From Betaproteobacteria bacterium (GTDB taxonomy: Bacteria; Pseudomonadota; Gammaproteobacteria; Burkholderiales; JACQAP01): a DNA stretch of 64,000 nucleotides. Positions 9,302 through 18,505 of the stretch are shown piece after piece (within the stretch, counting starts at the first letter, position 1; each line of letters opens with the position of its first letter). Under the pieces are notes generated by a model. The model saw nothing but the letters and a program-made list of their open reading frames with translations. It searched no databases and was not told the DNA's origin. The position numbers and the translations under genes are program-made. Where the stretch lies: contig JACQAP010000021.1 of NCBI GenBank assembly GCA_016194905.1, positions 424,988-488,987 on the forward strand. Direction: 5' to 3'.

Positions 9302-10216
9302 TCAGGTACCGGCGAGAAATTCGCGACCCTGCAAGGCCAGTACGCCGCTGCGACCGGGGATCGGGCCGGTGGCGATTTCGTGTCGCGGCAAATCGTCGAA
9401 TGTCAGGGATTCCAGGTAGTTGCCGAGCGAGACCAGTTCGTGTCCCTGGTCCCGCCAGCCGTCCAGAAGCTGCTCGAAGAGCGGGGCGAACTTCATGCCT
9501 TCCAGTTCGGCGTGCAACGTGAACACGTGTCCGGACGGGGTTTGCTTTCGCGTCAACTCCAGCAGCCGGTCGACGACATTCCCGGCAGTGACGCCATCCA
9601 GGCCGATCATTTCGTCCAGCGTGGGCAGCGTCGTGGGCAATTGCGGACAGGCGACAATCTCGCCCTGATAGACCGGCACGAAAGGTCCGCTGCCACGCGT
9701 GTCCGAGCAGAAATTGAAACCCAGCCGTTGCGTGAGCCGGTAGGCATGGCGATTCATCTGCCAGCCCGCCGCACCGTGTATGCGCGCTGGTTCGCCGAAA
9801 ATTTCCTCGAAGCGCTCGCAGGCAAGGTCCATCTGCCGGCGCGTCCACCGCGCATCGGCACGGACTACATTGTCCTGCCACAACACGTGATCCCAGGTGT
9901 GGATTCCGACTTCGAACCCGGCATCGCGCACATCGCGCATGACGCCCGCGCATTCCCTTCCAATATCGGGCGCGGGAAGCAGGGTCCCGTAGAGCAGGGT
10001 CTTGAAGCCGTAGTGCTTGAGCACGGAGGTACGGCGCACCTTGCGCAGAAATCCGGCGCGAAACACGCGCGTGATGGCTCTGCCGGTGTGATCTGGCCCG
10101 ACTGAAAACAGAAAACTGGCGCCGGCTTTGCGCGCCTTCAGGATTTCCACCAGGCGCGGCGCGCCCTGACGGGTGCCACGATAGGTATCGACGTCTATCT
10201 TGAGGGCCAGTTTCAT
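9302..10216 (-). CDS. arnD: 4-deoxy-4-formamido-L-arabinose-phosphoundecaprenol deformylase
   Basis: Polysaccharide-deacetylase-fold enzyme that removes the formyl group from undecaprenyl-phosphate-L-Ara4FN, giving the Ara4N donor for ArnT. The 304-residue product starts with LKIDVDTYRGTRQGAPRL, with the catalytic and metal-binding Asp residues of the NodB-like fold and the typical ArnD segment FLFSVGPDHTGRAITR. HTWDHVLWQ carries the metal His residues and HAELEGM is near the C-terminus. Length matches ArnD (about 300). It is the last gene of the arn operon, starting 3 bases after its upstream neighbour ends. Confidence 0.93.
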   Translation of the reverse strand: MKLALKIDVDTYRGTRQGAPRLVEILKARKAGASFLFSVGPDHTGRAITRVFRAGFLRKVRRTSVLKHYGFKTLLYGTLLPAPDIGRECAGVMRDVRDAGFEVGIHTWDHVLWQDNVVRADARWTRRQMDLACERFEEIFGEPARIHGAAGWQMNRHAYRLTQRLGFNFCSDTRGSGPFVPVYQGEIVACPQLPTTLPTLDEMIGLDGVTAGNVVDRLLELTRKQTPSGHVFTLHAELEGMKFAPLFEQLLDGWRDQGHELVSLGNYLESLTFDDLPRHEIATGPIPGRSGVLALQGREFLAGT

Positions 10217-10219
10217 GAA

Positions 10220-11263
10220 TCAATTGACCAGATTGCGGGCATCGGCCACGTGGCTGCGATAGGCATCGAAGATATTCCTGAGCGCAGTCTGCATGTCGAC
10301 TTTCGGTTGCCAGCCGAGATCCTTGCGGGTGTTGTCGATCTTCGGTACCCGGTTCTGCACGTCCTGGTAACCGTTGCCGTAATAGGCATCGGAGGTGGTT
10401 TCGACCGTTTTTACCAGCTTCGCGGCCGCCTGGTACTCGGGATAGGTGAGGGCGAGATCGACCATCATCTTCGCCAGTTCGCGAACCGAATAGTTGTTTT
10501 TCGGGTTACCGACGTTGTAGATTTTGGCGCTGGCGATGCCGTCCCTGTTTTCGATGATCTTCATCAGCGCGTCGATGCCGTCGTCGATATAGGTGAAGGC
10601 GCGTTTCTGAGTGCCGCCGTCCACCAGTTTGATGGCCTCGCCGCGCACGATATGGCCGAAGAATTGCGTGATCACCCGCGAGCTGCCTTCCTTCGGCGTG
10701 TGGATGTTGTCCAGCCCGGCCCCGATCCAGTTGAAGGGACGGAACAAAGTGTAGTCGAGCCCTTCCTGCTGGCCATAGGCGGCGATGACGCGGTCCATCA
10801 ACTGTTTGGCGCAGGCGTAGATCCAGCGCGGCTTGTTGATCGGCCCGTAGATCAACTCGGAACTTTCCGGATCGAACTCGCCATCCCGGCACATTCCGTA
10901 GACTTCGGACGTGGAAGGGAAGATCACCCGTTTGCCGTACTTCACCGCGTGGCGCACGATCGGCAGATTGGCCTCGAAGTCCAGTTCGAACACTCGCAGC
11001 GGCTCCTTGACGTACGTGGCCGGCGTTGCGATTGCCACTAACGGCAGCACCGAGTCGCACTTGCGGATGTGATACTCGATCCATTCCTTGTTGATGGTGA
11101 TGTCGCCTTCGAAGAAATGGAAGCGCTTGTGGTCGAGCAATGTGGAGACACGCTCGGTCTGCATGTCCATGCCGAACACTTCCCAGTCGGTGGTGTCGAT
11201 GATGCGCTTGGAAAGATGATGGCCGATGAAGCCGTTTACGCCGAGGATCAGAATTTTTTTCAC
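10220..11263 (-). CDS. UDP-glucuronic acid oxidative decarboxylase (ArnA C-terminal domain as a separate gene)
   Basis: SDR-family enzyme converting UDP-glucuronate to UDP-4-keto-arabinose, the first committed step of Ara4N synthesis. The 347 residues correspond to the C-terminal half of E. coli ArnA: LILGVNGFIGHHLSKRI (NAD-binding GxxGxxG), PLVAIATPATYVKEPLRVFELDFEANL, and catalytic STSEVYGM with YACAKQLMDR (Tyr-x-x-x-Lys). In E. coli this domain is fused to the formyltransferase; here the partner is the next gene upstream, 14 bases away. UDP-glucuronate must come from a Ugd encoded outside the window. Confidence 0.92.
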   Translation of the reverse strand: MKKILILGVNGFIGHHLSKRIIDTTDWEVFGMDMQTERVSTLLDHKRFHFFEGDITINKEWIEYHIRKCDSVLPLVAIATPATYVKEPLRVFELDFEANLPIVRHAVKYGKRVIFPSTSEVYGMCRDGEFDPESSELIYGPINKPRWIYACAKQLMDRVIAAYGQQEGLDYTLFRPFNWIGAGLDNIHTPKEGSSRVITQFFGHIVRGEAIKLVDGGTQKRAFTYIDDGIDALMKIIENRDGIASAKIYNVGNPKNNYSVRELAKMMVDLALTYPEYQAAAKLVKTVETTSDAYYGNGYQDVQNRVPKIDNTRKDLGWQPKVDMQTALRNIFDAYRSHVADARNLVN

Positions 11264-11277
11264 GTCAGGCTCAGGGT

Positions 11278-12204
11278 TCAGGAAGGTAATGAAAGGGGGG
11301 TGGGGCCGAGCGCGGTATCGATTTCACGAGGCTCGAGCCGCCGCCCGGCAAGTTCGATGTCGTCGATGCGCAAAACGCCGCCATCGGCGCATTGCGCGAA
11401 GCAAATCCCGTTTTCCACAAATAGGGTGGGCGCGGAAAAACTGCCGCGGGGTCCGGACTGGCGCAGGGACTTCAGAATGCGCACGGTCTTTCCGGCGATC
11501 GTCGTGAAAGCGCCCGGATAGGGCGGAGCGACGCCGCGCACCAGGTTGTGGACCGCCTCGGCGGTGTTGTTCCAGTCGATGCGTCCGTCCTCGGGTTTGC
11601 GGCCGCCGAAGTACGATCCGCGCGCCAGCTCCTGTTTGATGCGCGGCGCAGTGCCGGCGATCAACAAGGGAAGACTGCGATGCAGGACGATTTCCGCCGC
11701 GAATGTGACCTTGCGGAAGACTTCAGGCGCGGTGTCGTCCGGCAGGATTGGCACCGCCTGCCGGTCGACGATATCACCGGCGTCGGGTTTTTCAACCATG
11801 TAGTGCAGCGTGGCCCCGGTTTCCTGTTCGCCCTTGATGACTGCCCAATTGACCGGAACCCTTCCGCGATATTTCGGCAGCAGCGAACCGTGCATGTTCA
11901 ACGCCCCACGTTTCGCGGCGGCAAGCAGTCGCGAGCCTATCATGTGCCGGAAGTAGAACGAGAACAGGAAATCGGGACTCTCGCCGGTGACTCGCTCGAC
12001 CGTGGCGGGCAGGTTCGGGTTGTCCGGCGTGATCGCGGGAATACCGTGTTCGCGCGCCACCGCGGCGACACTGTCGAACCAGATGTTCTCGGCCGGATTG
12101 TCCTGGTGTGTGACGACCAGGGGCACGGTTACGCCCTGTGCGAGCAGAACTTTCAGGCAGCGCACTCCGACGTCGTGATACGCGAAAACCACGGCGGTGG
12201 TCAT
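11278..12204 (-). CDS. UDP-L-Ara4N formyltransferase (ArnA N-terminal domain as a separate gene)
   Basis: Formyltetrahydrofolate-dependent enzyme that N-formylates UDP-4-amino-4-deoxy-L-arabinose before transfer to undecaprenyl phosphate. The 308-residue product has the Fmt-type fold: FAYHDVGVRCLKVLLAQG, the active-site region MHGSLLPKYRGRVPVNWAVIKGE (Asn-His-Asp type site with HGSLLP) and GDIVDRQ, then an OB-like C-terminal part from about residue 205. The length and boundaries match the first domain of E. coli ArnA. It follows arnC by 7 bases. Confidence 0.92.
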   Translation of the reverse strand: MTTAVVFAYHDVGVRCLKVLLAQGVTVPLVVTHQDNPAENIWFDSVAAVAREHGIPAITPDNPNLPATVERVTGESPDFLFSFYFRHMIGSRLLAAAKRGALNMHGSLLPKYRGRVPVNWAVIKGEQETGATLHYMVEKPDAGDIVDRQAVPILPDDTAPEVFRKVTFAAEIVLHRSLPLLIAGTAPRIKQELARGSYFGGRKPEDGRIDWNNTAEAVHNLVRGVAPPYPGAFTTIAGKTVRILKSLRQSGPRGSFSAPTLFVENGICFAQCADGGVLRIDDIELAGRRLEPREIDTALGPTPLSLPS

Positions 12205-12211
12205 CGTGGTG

Positions 12212-13210
12212 TCAGCGGATCGCGGAAGTCTTTTGGAGATCGGCGGGCTTGTCGGCCTGCGCCGTCTCCGGGCGCTCTTCGAGCACGGCGCTGACGATGA
12301 AGCGCGGCCGGCGCAGAACTTCCTGGTAGATGCGGCCGATGTATTCGCCCAGCAAGCCGATGCCGAACAGCACTACGCCGAACAGGAAGAACTGCGCGGC
12401 GTCCGTCACCGACTGAAACATCCCTTCGGCGGCCTCGCCGCGCACAAGCCGGTGAAAGATCTGGAACACCACCACGCCGGTCGAAGAGACGGCCAGGACA
12501 AAGCCGACCAGGGAGAACGCCTGCAACGGCGCCAGCGAGAACCCGGTAACCAGGTCGAAGTTGAGCCGCATCAGCTTGTACAGGGAATACTGGGTCGTGC
12601 CGGCCGCGCGCTCTTCGTGCGCGACTTCGACCTCGGCCGGATTGCTGGAAAAAGTGTAGGCCAGCGCCGGAACAAAAGTGTTGACCTCTTCGCATTTGTT
12701 GATCGCATCCACGACCTGCCTGTCGTAGGCGCGCAACATGCACCCTTGGTCGGTCATGTGGATGCGCGTAGTGCGCTCCCGCAACCGGTTCAGCAGACGC
12801 GAGGCATTGCGGCGAAACCAGGTGTCCTGGCGCTCGGCACGCACTCCGCCGACGTAGTCGTAACCCTCATCCATCTTGGCCAGCAGCTTGCCGATTTCCT
12901 CGGGCGGGTTCTGCAAGTCGGCATCCAGCGTCACGATGCGCTTGCCGCGCGAATATTGGAAAGCAGCCATGATCGCCAGGTGCTGGCCGTAGTTGGCGTT
13001 GAACAGGATGATCCTGGTGACGTCCGTCCGCCGCTCGAATTGTTTGCGCAACACCGCCGCCGAGCGGTCACGGCTGCCGTCGTTGACAAAAATGATCTCA
13101 TACGTCATTTCCATCGCGTCCAGCGCCGGATAAAGCCGGGCGAACAAGGCGGGCAGTCCGGCTTCTTCGTTGTAGACCGGGATGACGACCGAAAGGGTGG
13201 GTTGGGACAT
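12212..13210 (-). CDS. arnC: undecaprenyl-phosphate 4-deoxy-4-formamido-L-arabinose transferase
   Basis: GT2 glycosyltransferase that loads L-Ara4FN onto undecaprenyl phosphate at the inner membrane. The start is set at ATG 13210 (MSQPTLSVVIPVYNEEAGL); the frame continues further upstream but that part lies within the end of arnB and has no family similarity. About 332 residues: GT2 domain with FVNDGSRD and TLDADLQNPPEEI (DxD-type), QDTWFRRNASR, then two C-terminal membrane segments (about 235-255 and 268-290). Length matches ArnC of E. coli (322). Confidence 0.93.
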   Translation of the reverse strand: MSQPTLSVVIPVYNEEAGLPALFARLYPALDAMEMTYEIIFVNDGSRDRSAAVLRKQFERRTDVTRIILFNANYGQHLAIMAAFQYSRGKRIVTLDADLQNPPEEIGKLLAKMDEGYDYVGGVRAERQDTWFRRNASRLLNRLRERTTRIHMTDQGCMLRAYDRQVVDAINKCEEVNTFVPALAYTFSSNPAEVEVAHEERAAGTTQYSLYKLMRLNFDLVTGFSLAPLQAFSLVGFVLAVSSTGVVVFQIFHRLVRGEAAEGMFQSVTDAAQFFLFGVVLFGIGLLGEYIGRIYQEVLRRPRFIVSAVLEERPETAQADKPADLQKTSAIR

Positions 13211-13232
13211 GGGATGATCCGGATGGTGGGCG

Positions 13233-14390
13233 TCAGCGCCGGGCGCCGGCAAGAGTCTCGGCAACGGCCTGGCAAACGCGATCGACGTCGCTGGCATTCA
13301 TCGCCGGAAACAGGGGCAACGTCACGGTTTCGCGTGCGATGCGTTCGGCGTTCGGAAAATCGCCCTCGCGGTACCCGAAGCCGCGGCACAGCGTGGTCAG
13401 ATGCAGGGCCTCATAGGAAATGCCTATGCCGATGCCGCGCACGTGCATGGCGTCGATGAATTGTTTGCGCGTGATGTCGAGCCGCTTGAGCGGCAACAGC
13501 ACGCAGAACATGTTCCAGCTGTGGCCTTCTTCCTCGCCGGCGTGCGCGTGTGCCGGCATAGTGCATTGCGGTTCGGTGCGCAGATTCGCGAAATAGCGGG
13601 CTGCCAGCATGCGCCGTGCCGCATTGAATTCCTCGAGCCGGGCGAGCTGTGCCAGGCCGATGCGGGCGTTGACGTCCGACAGGTTGAACTTCCCGCCGGC
13701 GACGTCCACGTCGCGGGTGCCGTCCGGCAGGCGCACGATGCCGTGAAAGCGCAGCTTCTCGAACAACTTCACCTCGGCTTCATCGCTCATCATTAGCGCG
13801 CCGCCCTCGATGGTGGTCAAGTTCTTGTTCGGGTGGAAGCTGAACACAACCAGGTCGCCGAAAGCGCCGATGCGCCGGCCCCGCCAGCGCGAGCCGATCG
13901 CCAGTGCGGCGTCTTCGATTACCCGCAGCCCGTACTTCTGCGCGATGGCATACAGGCGTTCGAGGTCCACCGGCAGTCCGGCGAAATGCGTCGGCATGAT
14001 TGCCCTGGTGCGCGGCGTGATTGAAGCTTCCACTTGGTCGAAATCGATGTTGCGCGTGATGACATCGCAGTCCACGAACACCGGCTTTGCACCGACTTTT
14101 ACGATCATGTTCGGCGCCGCAAAAAAACTCATTGCCGAGGTGATCACCTCGGCTCCGGGGCCGACGCCGGCAACCTGCAGGGCCAGTTCGAGGGCCGCGG
14201 TGGCCGAAGTTACGACCCGCGTCGGCCGCCCCTCGTGATATTCAGAAAGGGCCTGCTCGAACTTGAGCACGTTCGGTCCGCCGGCGATCCAGCCCGAGCG
14301 CAGTACTTCCGCCACGCCGGCTATGGATTCCTCGTCGATCGACGGACGCGCGAACGGGAGGTAGGAAACGACCGGAGTGCGCGCGGTCAC
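13233..14390 (-). CDS. arnB: UDP-4-amino-4-deoxy-L-arabinose aminotransferase
   Basis: PLP-dependent DegT/DnrJ/EryC1 aminotransferase converting UDP-4-keto-arabinose to UDP-L-Ara4N with glutamate as donor. The 385-residue product contains ATAALELALQVAGVGPGAEVI, VIEDAALAIGS (PLP-binding Asp) and FSFHPNKNLTTIEGGAL (Schiff-base Lys in HPNKN). The C-terminus has HLTTLCRGFGYREGDFPNAERIA, typical of this subgroup. Its ATG overlaps the stop of the upstream transporter gene by 4 bases. Confidence 0.94.
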   Translation of the reverse strand: MTARTPVVSYLPFARPSIDEESIAGVAEVLRSGWIAGGPNVLKFEQALSEYHEGRPTRVVTSATAALELALQVAGVGPGAEVITSAMSFFAAPNMIVKVGAKPVFVDCDVITRNIDFDQVEASITPRTRAIMPTHFAGLPVDLERLYAIAQKYGLRVIEDAALAIGSRWRGRRIGAFGDLVVFSFHPNKNLTTIEGGALMMSDEAEVKLFEKLRFHGIVRLPDGTRDVDVAGGKFNLSDVNARIGLAQLARLEEFNAARRMLAARYFANLRTEPQCTMPAHAHAGEEEGHSWNMFCVLLPLKRLDITRKQFIDAMHVRGIGIGISYEALHLTTLCRGFGYREGDFPNAERIARETVTLPLFPAMNASDVDRVCQAVAETLAGARR

Positions 14391-14758
14391 GAGCGTGCCA
14401 CCAGAAAAACGCCGACGATAATGGTGCCGATACCGATCATGCGCTGCGCAGTCAGCGCTTCGCCGAACAGATACCAGGCGGCGACGGCGTTGACGACATA
14501 GCCGATCGAAAGCATCGGATAGGCGAGGCTTACCTCAACGCGCGACAGCGCCATGATCCAGACCACCACACTGACAGCGTAGCAGCCAAGGCCGCTTACG
14601 ATAAAAGGATTGGAAGCGACCTTGATCCCCACCGGAACCAGGTTGTCGGCAGTAAAGGCGAATGCCCCAATACCGTTGGTGCCGGCTTTGAGGAACAGTT
14701 GTGCCGCGGCATTCAGCAGTACGCCCGCGAGTACCAGCATGAAACTGATGAAATTCAT
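14387..14758 (-). CDS. SMR/EamA-type small transporter, ArnE/ArnF-like flippase subunit
   Basis: Four-helix membrane protein of 123 residues, resembling ArnE/ArnF, which are thought to flip undecaprenyl-phosphate-Ara4N to the periplasmic face. Helices are at about 3-22, 37-60, 67-92 and 100-120; SLAYPMLSIGYVVNAVAAWYLFGEAL is the typical EamA half-repeat motif. Only one such gene is present, whereas E. coli has two (arnE and arnF), so it probably acts as a homodimer (inference). It overlaps both neighbours by 4 bases (ATGA), a sign of tight co-translation. Confidence 0.82.
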   Translation of the reverse strand: MNFISFMLVLAGVLLNAAAQLFLKAGTNGIGAFAFTADNLVPVGIKVASNPFIVSGLGCYAVSVVVWIMALSRVEVSLAYPMLSIGYVVNAVAAWYLFGEALTAQRMIGIGTIIVGVFLVARS

Positions 14759-16425
14759 GGTTTTGACACGATAACACGGCGCGCATCTTCGGCGAGCAGA
14801 CGCATCGGCAGTCCGCGTCCCGTCAATTCGCGGTAGATGTCCGGCCCCATGATCGCCAGCGCCTTGCGATCGTTGCGCCAGCGTGCCTCGAACTCTTCAA
14901 TGGTCGGAATTTCCAGTTCCGGCTCCTGTTTCAGTCCGAAATCCAGTTCATCGCCGTAGTCGACCAGCGTCACGGTTCGTTTGATATAGAAAGGCAGCGT
15001 CTGCTCATAGGTGCGCACGCTGTAGAAGGGGGTGTCCGCGTCGAGAAGAGGCCGGATCGTGCCGGCCAGATGTGACGTGGAGTAGGACGGCGACAGCGTT
15101 TCATGTCCGGTCATGATGAGTTGAATGATCAGCACCCCCCCGGCGGCGAGCGCAATAACGGCGGCTTCGATGCGTTCGCGCCAGGCGAAAAACATTGCAA
15201 GGCAGGAGGCCGCGAGCAACGTCAAGGTGCCCGCGAGTATCCATCTGCCGAACATCGCGTATAGCGCCGCCGGCACATTTTCGCTGGGGTAATTCTCAAC
15301 GAAGGGCGAGGCGATGGCGCCGGTGAGCGCGAGGATGGCGATCGGCAGGATCAGCCACGTCAACGAGCGCCCGCGGATACGGGCGAGCCATTCGCCGACG
15401 AGCAGCGCGAGCGCGGGAAAAATCGGCAGAATATACGACGGCAGCTTGGACTGCGATGCGCTGAAGAACAGAAAAATCACGGCTGCGTAGAGAAGCAGAA
15501 ACCGCCGCGGCTTGAACGACTGTCCGCCCGGATCGCCTTTCCATGCAGCGATCAGCGCCTGTCCCAGCATTGTCGTCCAGGGCAGCATGCCGGCGATCAG
15601 GATCGGGACGAAATACCACCATGGCGCCGTACGGTGATGGATTTGCGTTAAGAAGCGCTGGAAATGTTCATGTATGAAAAAGAAGTGCGCAAACTCCGGG
15701 TTGGCGATCGACACCGCGATGATCCAGGGCATGGCGATCGCCAGCATGATCGCGATACCGGGGACCGGTTCGAGCCGTTTCAGGAATGCAATGTCGCGAT
15801 GAACGAGCGCGTAGGCAACCATGGCAGCGGCCGGCAGGGCCAGGCCGATCAGGCCTTTGCTCAGGAAACCGAAGCCCATCGCCGCCCAGGCCAGCAGCAT
15901 CCACAAGCGCGTTTCGCGCGTCCTCGCGTCGCCGCGCTGAGCCAGCAGGAAACCGAGCAATCCGAGCGTCATGCAGAACGTGACGCCCATGTCGAGCGTA
16001 TTGATATGACCGACTACAGCGTAAAGGACGCTGCTCGCCAGAACCATCGCCGAGTAATATCCCGTCCGCCGGCCGAATAAACTCGCGCCGGCGAATCCCA
16101 CCATCAGCACGCCCGCAAATCCCGTCAGGGCGGCCCACAGACGGGCCGTCCACTCGTGTTCGCCGAAAGCCTTGTAAGCTGCGGCGGTCATCCAGTACTG
16201 CAGCGGCGGCTTCTCGAAATACTTGATGCCGTTCAGCCGCGGCGTGGTCCAGTCTCCGGTTACCGCCATCTCCCGCGCGATTTCGGCGTAGCGCCCCTCG
16301 TCCGGGCGCACGAGGCTGCGATAATCGAGATTGCCAAACCAGACAATGCAGAACACAAAGACCAGCGTGGCGACGACGCGGGTGCGGACGGTACTGGAAT
16401 CAAGCATCATGGTTTCGGGTTTCAT
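14755..16425 (-). CDS. arnT: lipid A 4-amino-4-deoxy-L-arabinose transferase (PMT/ArnT family)
   Basis: Integral-membrane GT-C transferase that moves Ara4N from undecaprenyl phosphate to lipid A phosphates on the periplasmic side, lowering binding of cationic peptides such as polymyxin. The 556-residue product begins with a membrane helix and then the catalytic loop NLDYRSLVRPDEGRYAEIAREM (conserved Asp-Glu of the PMT family). It has about a dozen hydrophobic helices and a C-terminal periplasmic domain from about residue 430. Length matches E. coli ArnT (550). It follows the histidine kinase gene with a 3-base gap. Confidence 0.92.
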   Translation of the reverse strand: MKPETMMLDSSTVRTRVVATLVFVFCIVWFGNLDYRSLVRPDEGRYAEIAREMAVTGDWTTPRLNGIKYFEKPPLQYWMTAAAYKAFGEHEWTARLWAALTGFAGVLMVGFAGASLFGRRTGYYSAMVLASSVLYAVVGHINTLDMGVTFCMTLGLLGFLLAQRGDARTRETRLWMLLAWAAMGFGFLSKGLIGLALPAAAMVAYALVHRDIAFLKRLEPVPGIAIMLAIAMPWIIAVSIANPEFAHFFFIHEHFQRFLTQIHHRTAPWWYFVPILIAGMLPWTTMLGQALIAAWKGDPGGQSFKPRRFLLLYAAVIFLFFSASQSKLPSYILPIFPALALLVGEWLARIRGRSLTWLILPIAILALTGAIASPFVENYPSENVPAALYAMFGRWILAGTLTLLAASCLAMFFAWRERIEAAVIALAAGGVLIIQLIMTGHETLSPSYSTSHLAGTIRPLLDADTPFYSVRTYEQTLPFYIKRTVTLVDYGDELDFGLKQEPELEIPTIEEFEARWRNDRKALAIMGPDIYRELTGRGLPMRLLAEDARRVIVSKP

Positions 16426-16428
16426 AGT

Positions 16429-17736
16429 TTACTGCACCGGGAAGCGTATCGTTACGCGAAGACCGCGTTCATGATCGCCTGCCGCAAGCGCGATAGTTGC
16501 GCGATGGCGCGTGACAACGTTTCTGACGATCGCCAGTCCCAGCCCGCTACCGGGCTCGCCGGACCCTTCCTGCCGCGAGAATCGGTCGAAAGCTCTCGCG
16601 CGAAAATCCTTCGGAATGCCGGGGCCGTTGTCCTTGACCACAAGGACCGGTTCGCCGTCTTCCGCACTTGCGCTGACATCTATTTTGCCGCCACGCTGGG
16701 TGTATCGGATCGCGTTATCGATCAGGTTGCCGAGCATCACGCGCAACGCCTCCGGATCCCCGGTCGTCCACAGCAATTGGTCGCCGTCAATGCCGATATC
16801 GATTTCCTTTGCATCCGCAATGGCGGCGTAGTCTGCGACTGCCTGCCTGGCCAGTTGCGCCAGGTCCAGCGGCGTCGAACAGCGTCCGATAAGTTCGGGT
16901 TCGTGGCTTGCGAGCGCCAGCAACTGCTGCACGAGATGAACGGCGCGTTTCACACCATCGCGCAATTGCACGAACGCGACCGCCCGTTCTTCCTCGCTGA
17001 TTGCACGCTCCGCCAGCTGAATCTGCAGCTGCACCGCGGTGAGCGGCGTGCGCAGCTCGTGCGCCGCATCGGCAATGAACGTACGTTGCATCTCCAACGC
17101 GTTTCCCAGCCGGTGCAACAGATCGTTGAGTGCCGCGACCAGCGGCTTCACTTCGCCGGGCAGGTTGTCGTCGGGCAGCGGCTGCAGGGCCGACGCCGAG
17201 CGTTGCTCGACGGCGTCGGTGACCCTGTTGAGCGGGCGCAGTCCCCTCCCGACGATGATCCAGATCACGATACCAAGCGCTGCAATCAGAAACAGCATCG
17301 GCGCCAACGTACGTACGGCAGCGCGTGCGGCGAGCGCTTGCCGGACACCCACCGGCTGGGCGACCTGGATGGTATGCTCGCGCAACCGGATACTGAATAC
17401 CCGCCACTGGGTGCCCGGGGTCGACTCCAGGGAATAGCCGGATTGGGCGCGCGGCGGCAGTGCGGGCAGTGCATCCGACACGTAGACGAGTGTGCCGGCG
17501 CGATCCCATATCTGGATCACGAGATCGTCCTCCTCGTCGACAATCTGAATCGGTGGGCCTATCGGGCTGCCCAGCGAGTCCTCCCGAAAAGACAGAGCGA
17601 CCTGTCTGAGTTCGTAATCGAAAATTTCGTTGAATTCGTCCTCGACCGTAATATAAATTCCGAGGGTGGCAAAAAGGCCGATGAGCAGGAGCGTCGAAAG
17701 CAGCGACACGAGCAGCTGGCGCCGAATGGATTTCAT
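16429..17736 (-). CDS. PmrB/QseC-like sensor histidine kinase
   Basis: Inner-membrane sensor kinase, 435 residues from ATG 17736. Layout: membrane helix about 7-27, a periplasmic sensor of about 115 residues, a second helix (MLFLIAALGIVIWIIVG), HAMP, HisKA with FIADAAHELRTPLTAVQLQ (phospho-His), and HATPase with LIDNAIRYT, DNGPGIP and GSGLGLAIV. The periplasmic part starts with EDEFNEIFDYE, containing an ExxE pattern like the Fe(III)-binding motif of PmrB (suggestive only). The start overlaps the regulator stop as ATGA, which fixes it. Position directly before arnT suggests control of Ara4N modification. Confidence 0.9.
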   Translation of the reverse strand: MKSIRRQLLVSLLSTLLLIGLFATLGIYITVEDEFNEIFDYELRQVALSFREDSLGSPIGPPIQIVDEEDDLVIQIWDRAGTLVYVSDALPALPPRAQSGYSLESTPGTQWRVFSIRLREHTIQVAQPVGVRQALAARAAVRTLAPMLFLIAALGIVIWIIVGRGLRPLNRVTDAVEQRSASALQPLPDDNLPGEVKPLVAALNDLLHRLGNALEMQRTFIADAAHELRTPLTAVQLQIQLAERAISEEERAVAFVQLRDGVKRAVHLVQQLLALASHEPELIGRCSTPLDLAQLARQAVADYAAIADAKEIDIGIDGDQLLWTTGDPEALRVMLGNLIDNAIRYTQRGGKIDVSASAEDGEPVLVVKDNGPGIPKDFRARAFDRFSRQEGSGEPGSGLGLAIVRNVVTRHRATIALAAGDHERGLRVTIRFPVQ

Positions 17737-18395
17737 CTCGGCTTGCGCGCCATGTAACCCACGCCGCGGATATTCTTGATGAAGTCCTTGCCGAGCTTCT
17801 TGCGCAGAGAGTGGATGTAGACTTCCACCGCGTTGCTCCCTATCTCGCCGTCCCACCCATACAATTTTTCTTCCAGTTGCGCGCGCGACAACACCACCCC
17901 CGGCTGGTCCAGGAAGGCCGCAAGAAGCGCAAATTCCTTTGCAGATAGCGCGAGCTCTTTTCCGCGCAGAGACGCTTCGTGCCTGGCAGGATTCAGGATG
18001 AGGTTGCCGTGCTGGATCGATGGCGTGGCGCGTCCGGCCCGACGACGCAGCAGGGCGCGGACGCGGGCGGCGAGTTCATCCAGGTCGAATGGCTTTGTCA
18101 GAAAGTCGTCGGCACCGCCGTCGAGCGCCTTCACCCGCTCCGCCACGGCGTCCCGTGCGGTCAGGATCAATACCGGAATGAGATTTCCCTGGGCGCGCAG
18201 GCTCCCGAGTACTTCGCTACCGCTTTTTTTGGGCAGCGTCAGATCCAGCAGCATGAGGTCGTATATTTCGTTGCCCAACGCCAATTCCGCGGCCCGGCCG
18301 TCCTGCACCCAATCGACGGAATAGCCGTCCTGCCGCAAGCCCTGCTGAACGCTGTTGCCAATCATCGAGTCGTCTTCAACCAGCAACAATCGCAT
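17733..18395 (-). CDS. PmrA/QseB-like OmpR-family response regulator
   Basis: Response regulator of 220 residues. The receiver domain has LLVEDDSMIG (acidic pocket), LMLLDLTLPKKSG (phospho-acceptor Asp about 51), LTARD and the conserved Lys in FLTKPFDLDEL. The C-terminal winged-helix DNA-binding domain runs from about residue 125 (LSAKEFALLAAFLDQPGVVLSRAQLEEKLYG and NAVEVYIHSLRKKLG). It is first in a nine-gene unit that ends with arnD. A consensus PmrA box lies about 125 bases upstream of its start, so it is probably a PmrA functional equivalent that activates its own operon. Confidence 0.92.
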   Translation of the reverse strand: MRLLLVEDDSMIGNSVQQGLRQDGYSVDWVQDGRAAELALGNEIYDLMLLDLTLPKKSGSEVLGSLRAQGNLIPVLILTARDAVAERVKALDGGADDFLTKPFDLDELAARVRALLRRRAGRATPSIQHGNLILNPARHEASLRGKELALSAKEFALLAAFLDQPGVVLSRAQLEEKLYGWDGEIGSNAVEVYIHSLRKKLGKDFIKNIRGVGYMARKPR

Positions 18396-18505
18396 GCTTC
18401 ATTTCTCCCGTGGCGCTTGCCGCACCGAGTTCCAACAGATACCGCAATAATTCTTTCATCCTGTCGCCTCGGGAACGCATAAGCGCCATCTACCCAAGCC
18501 CGGAA

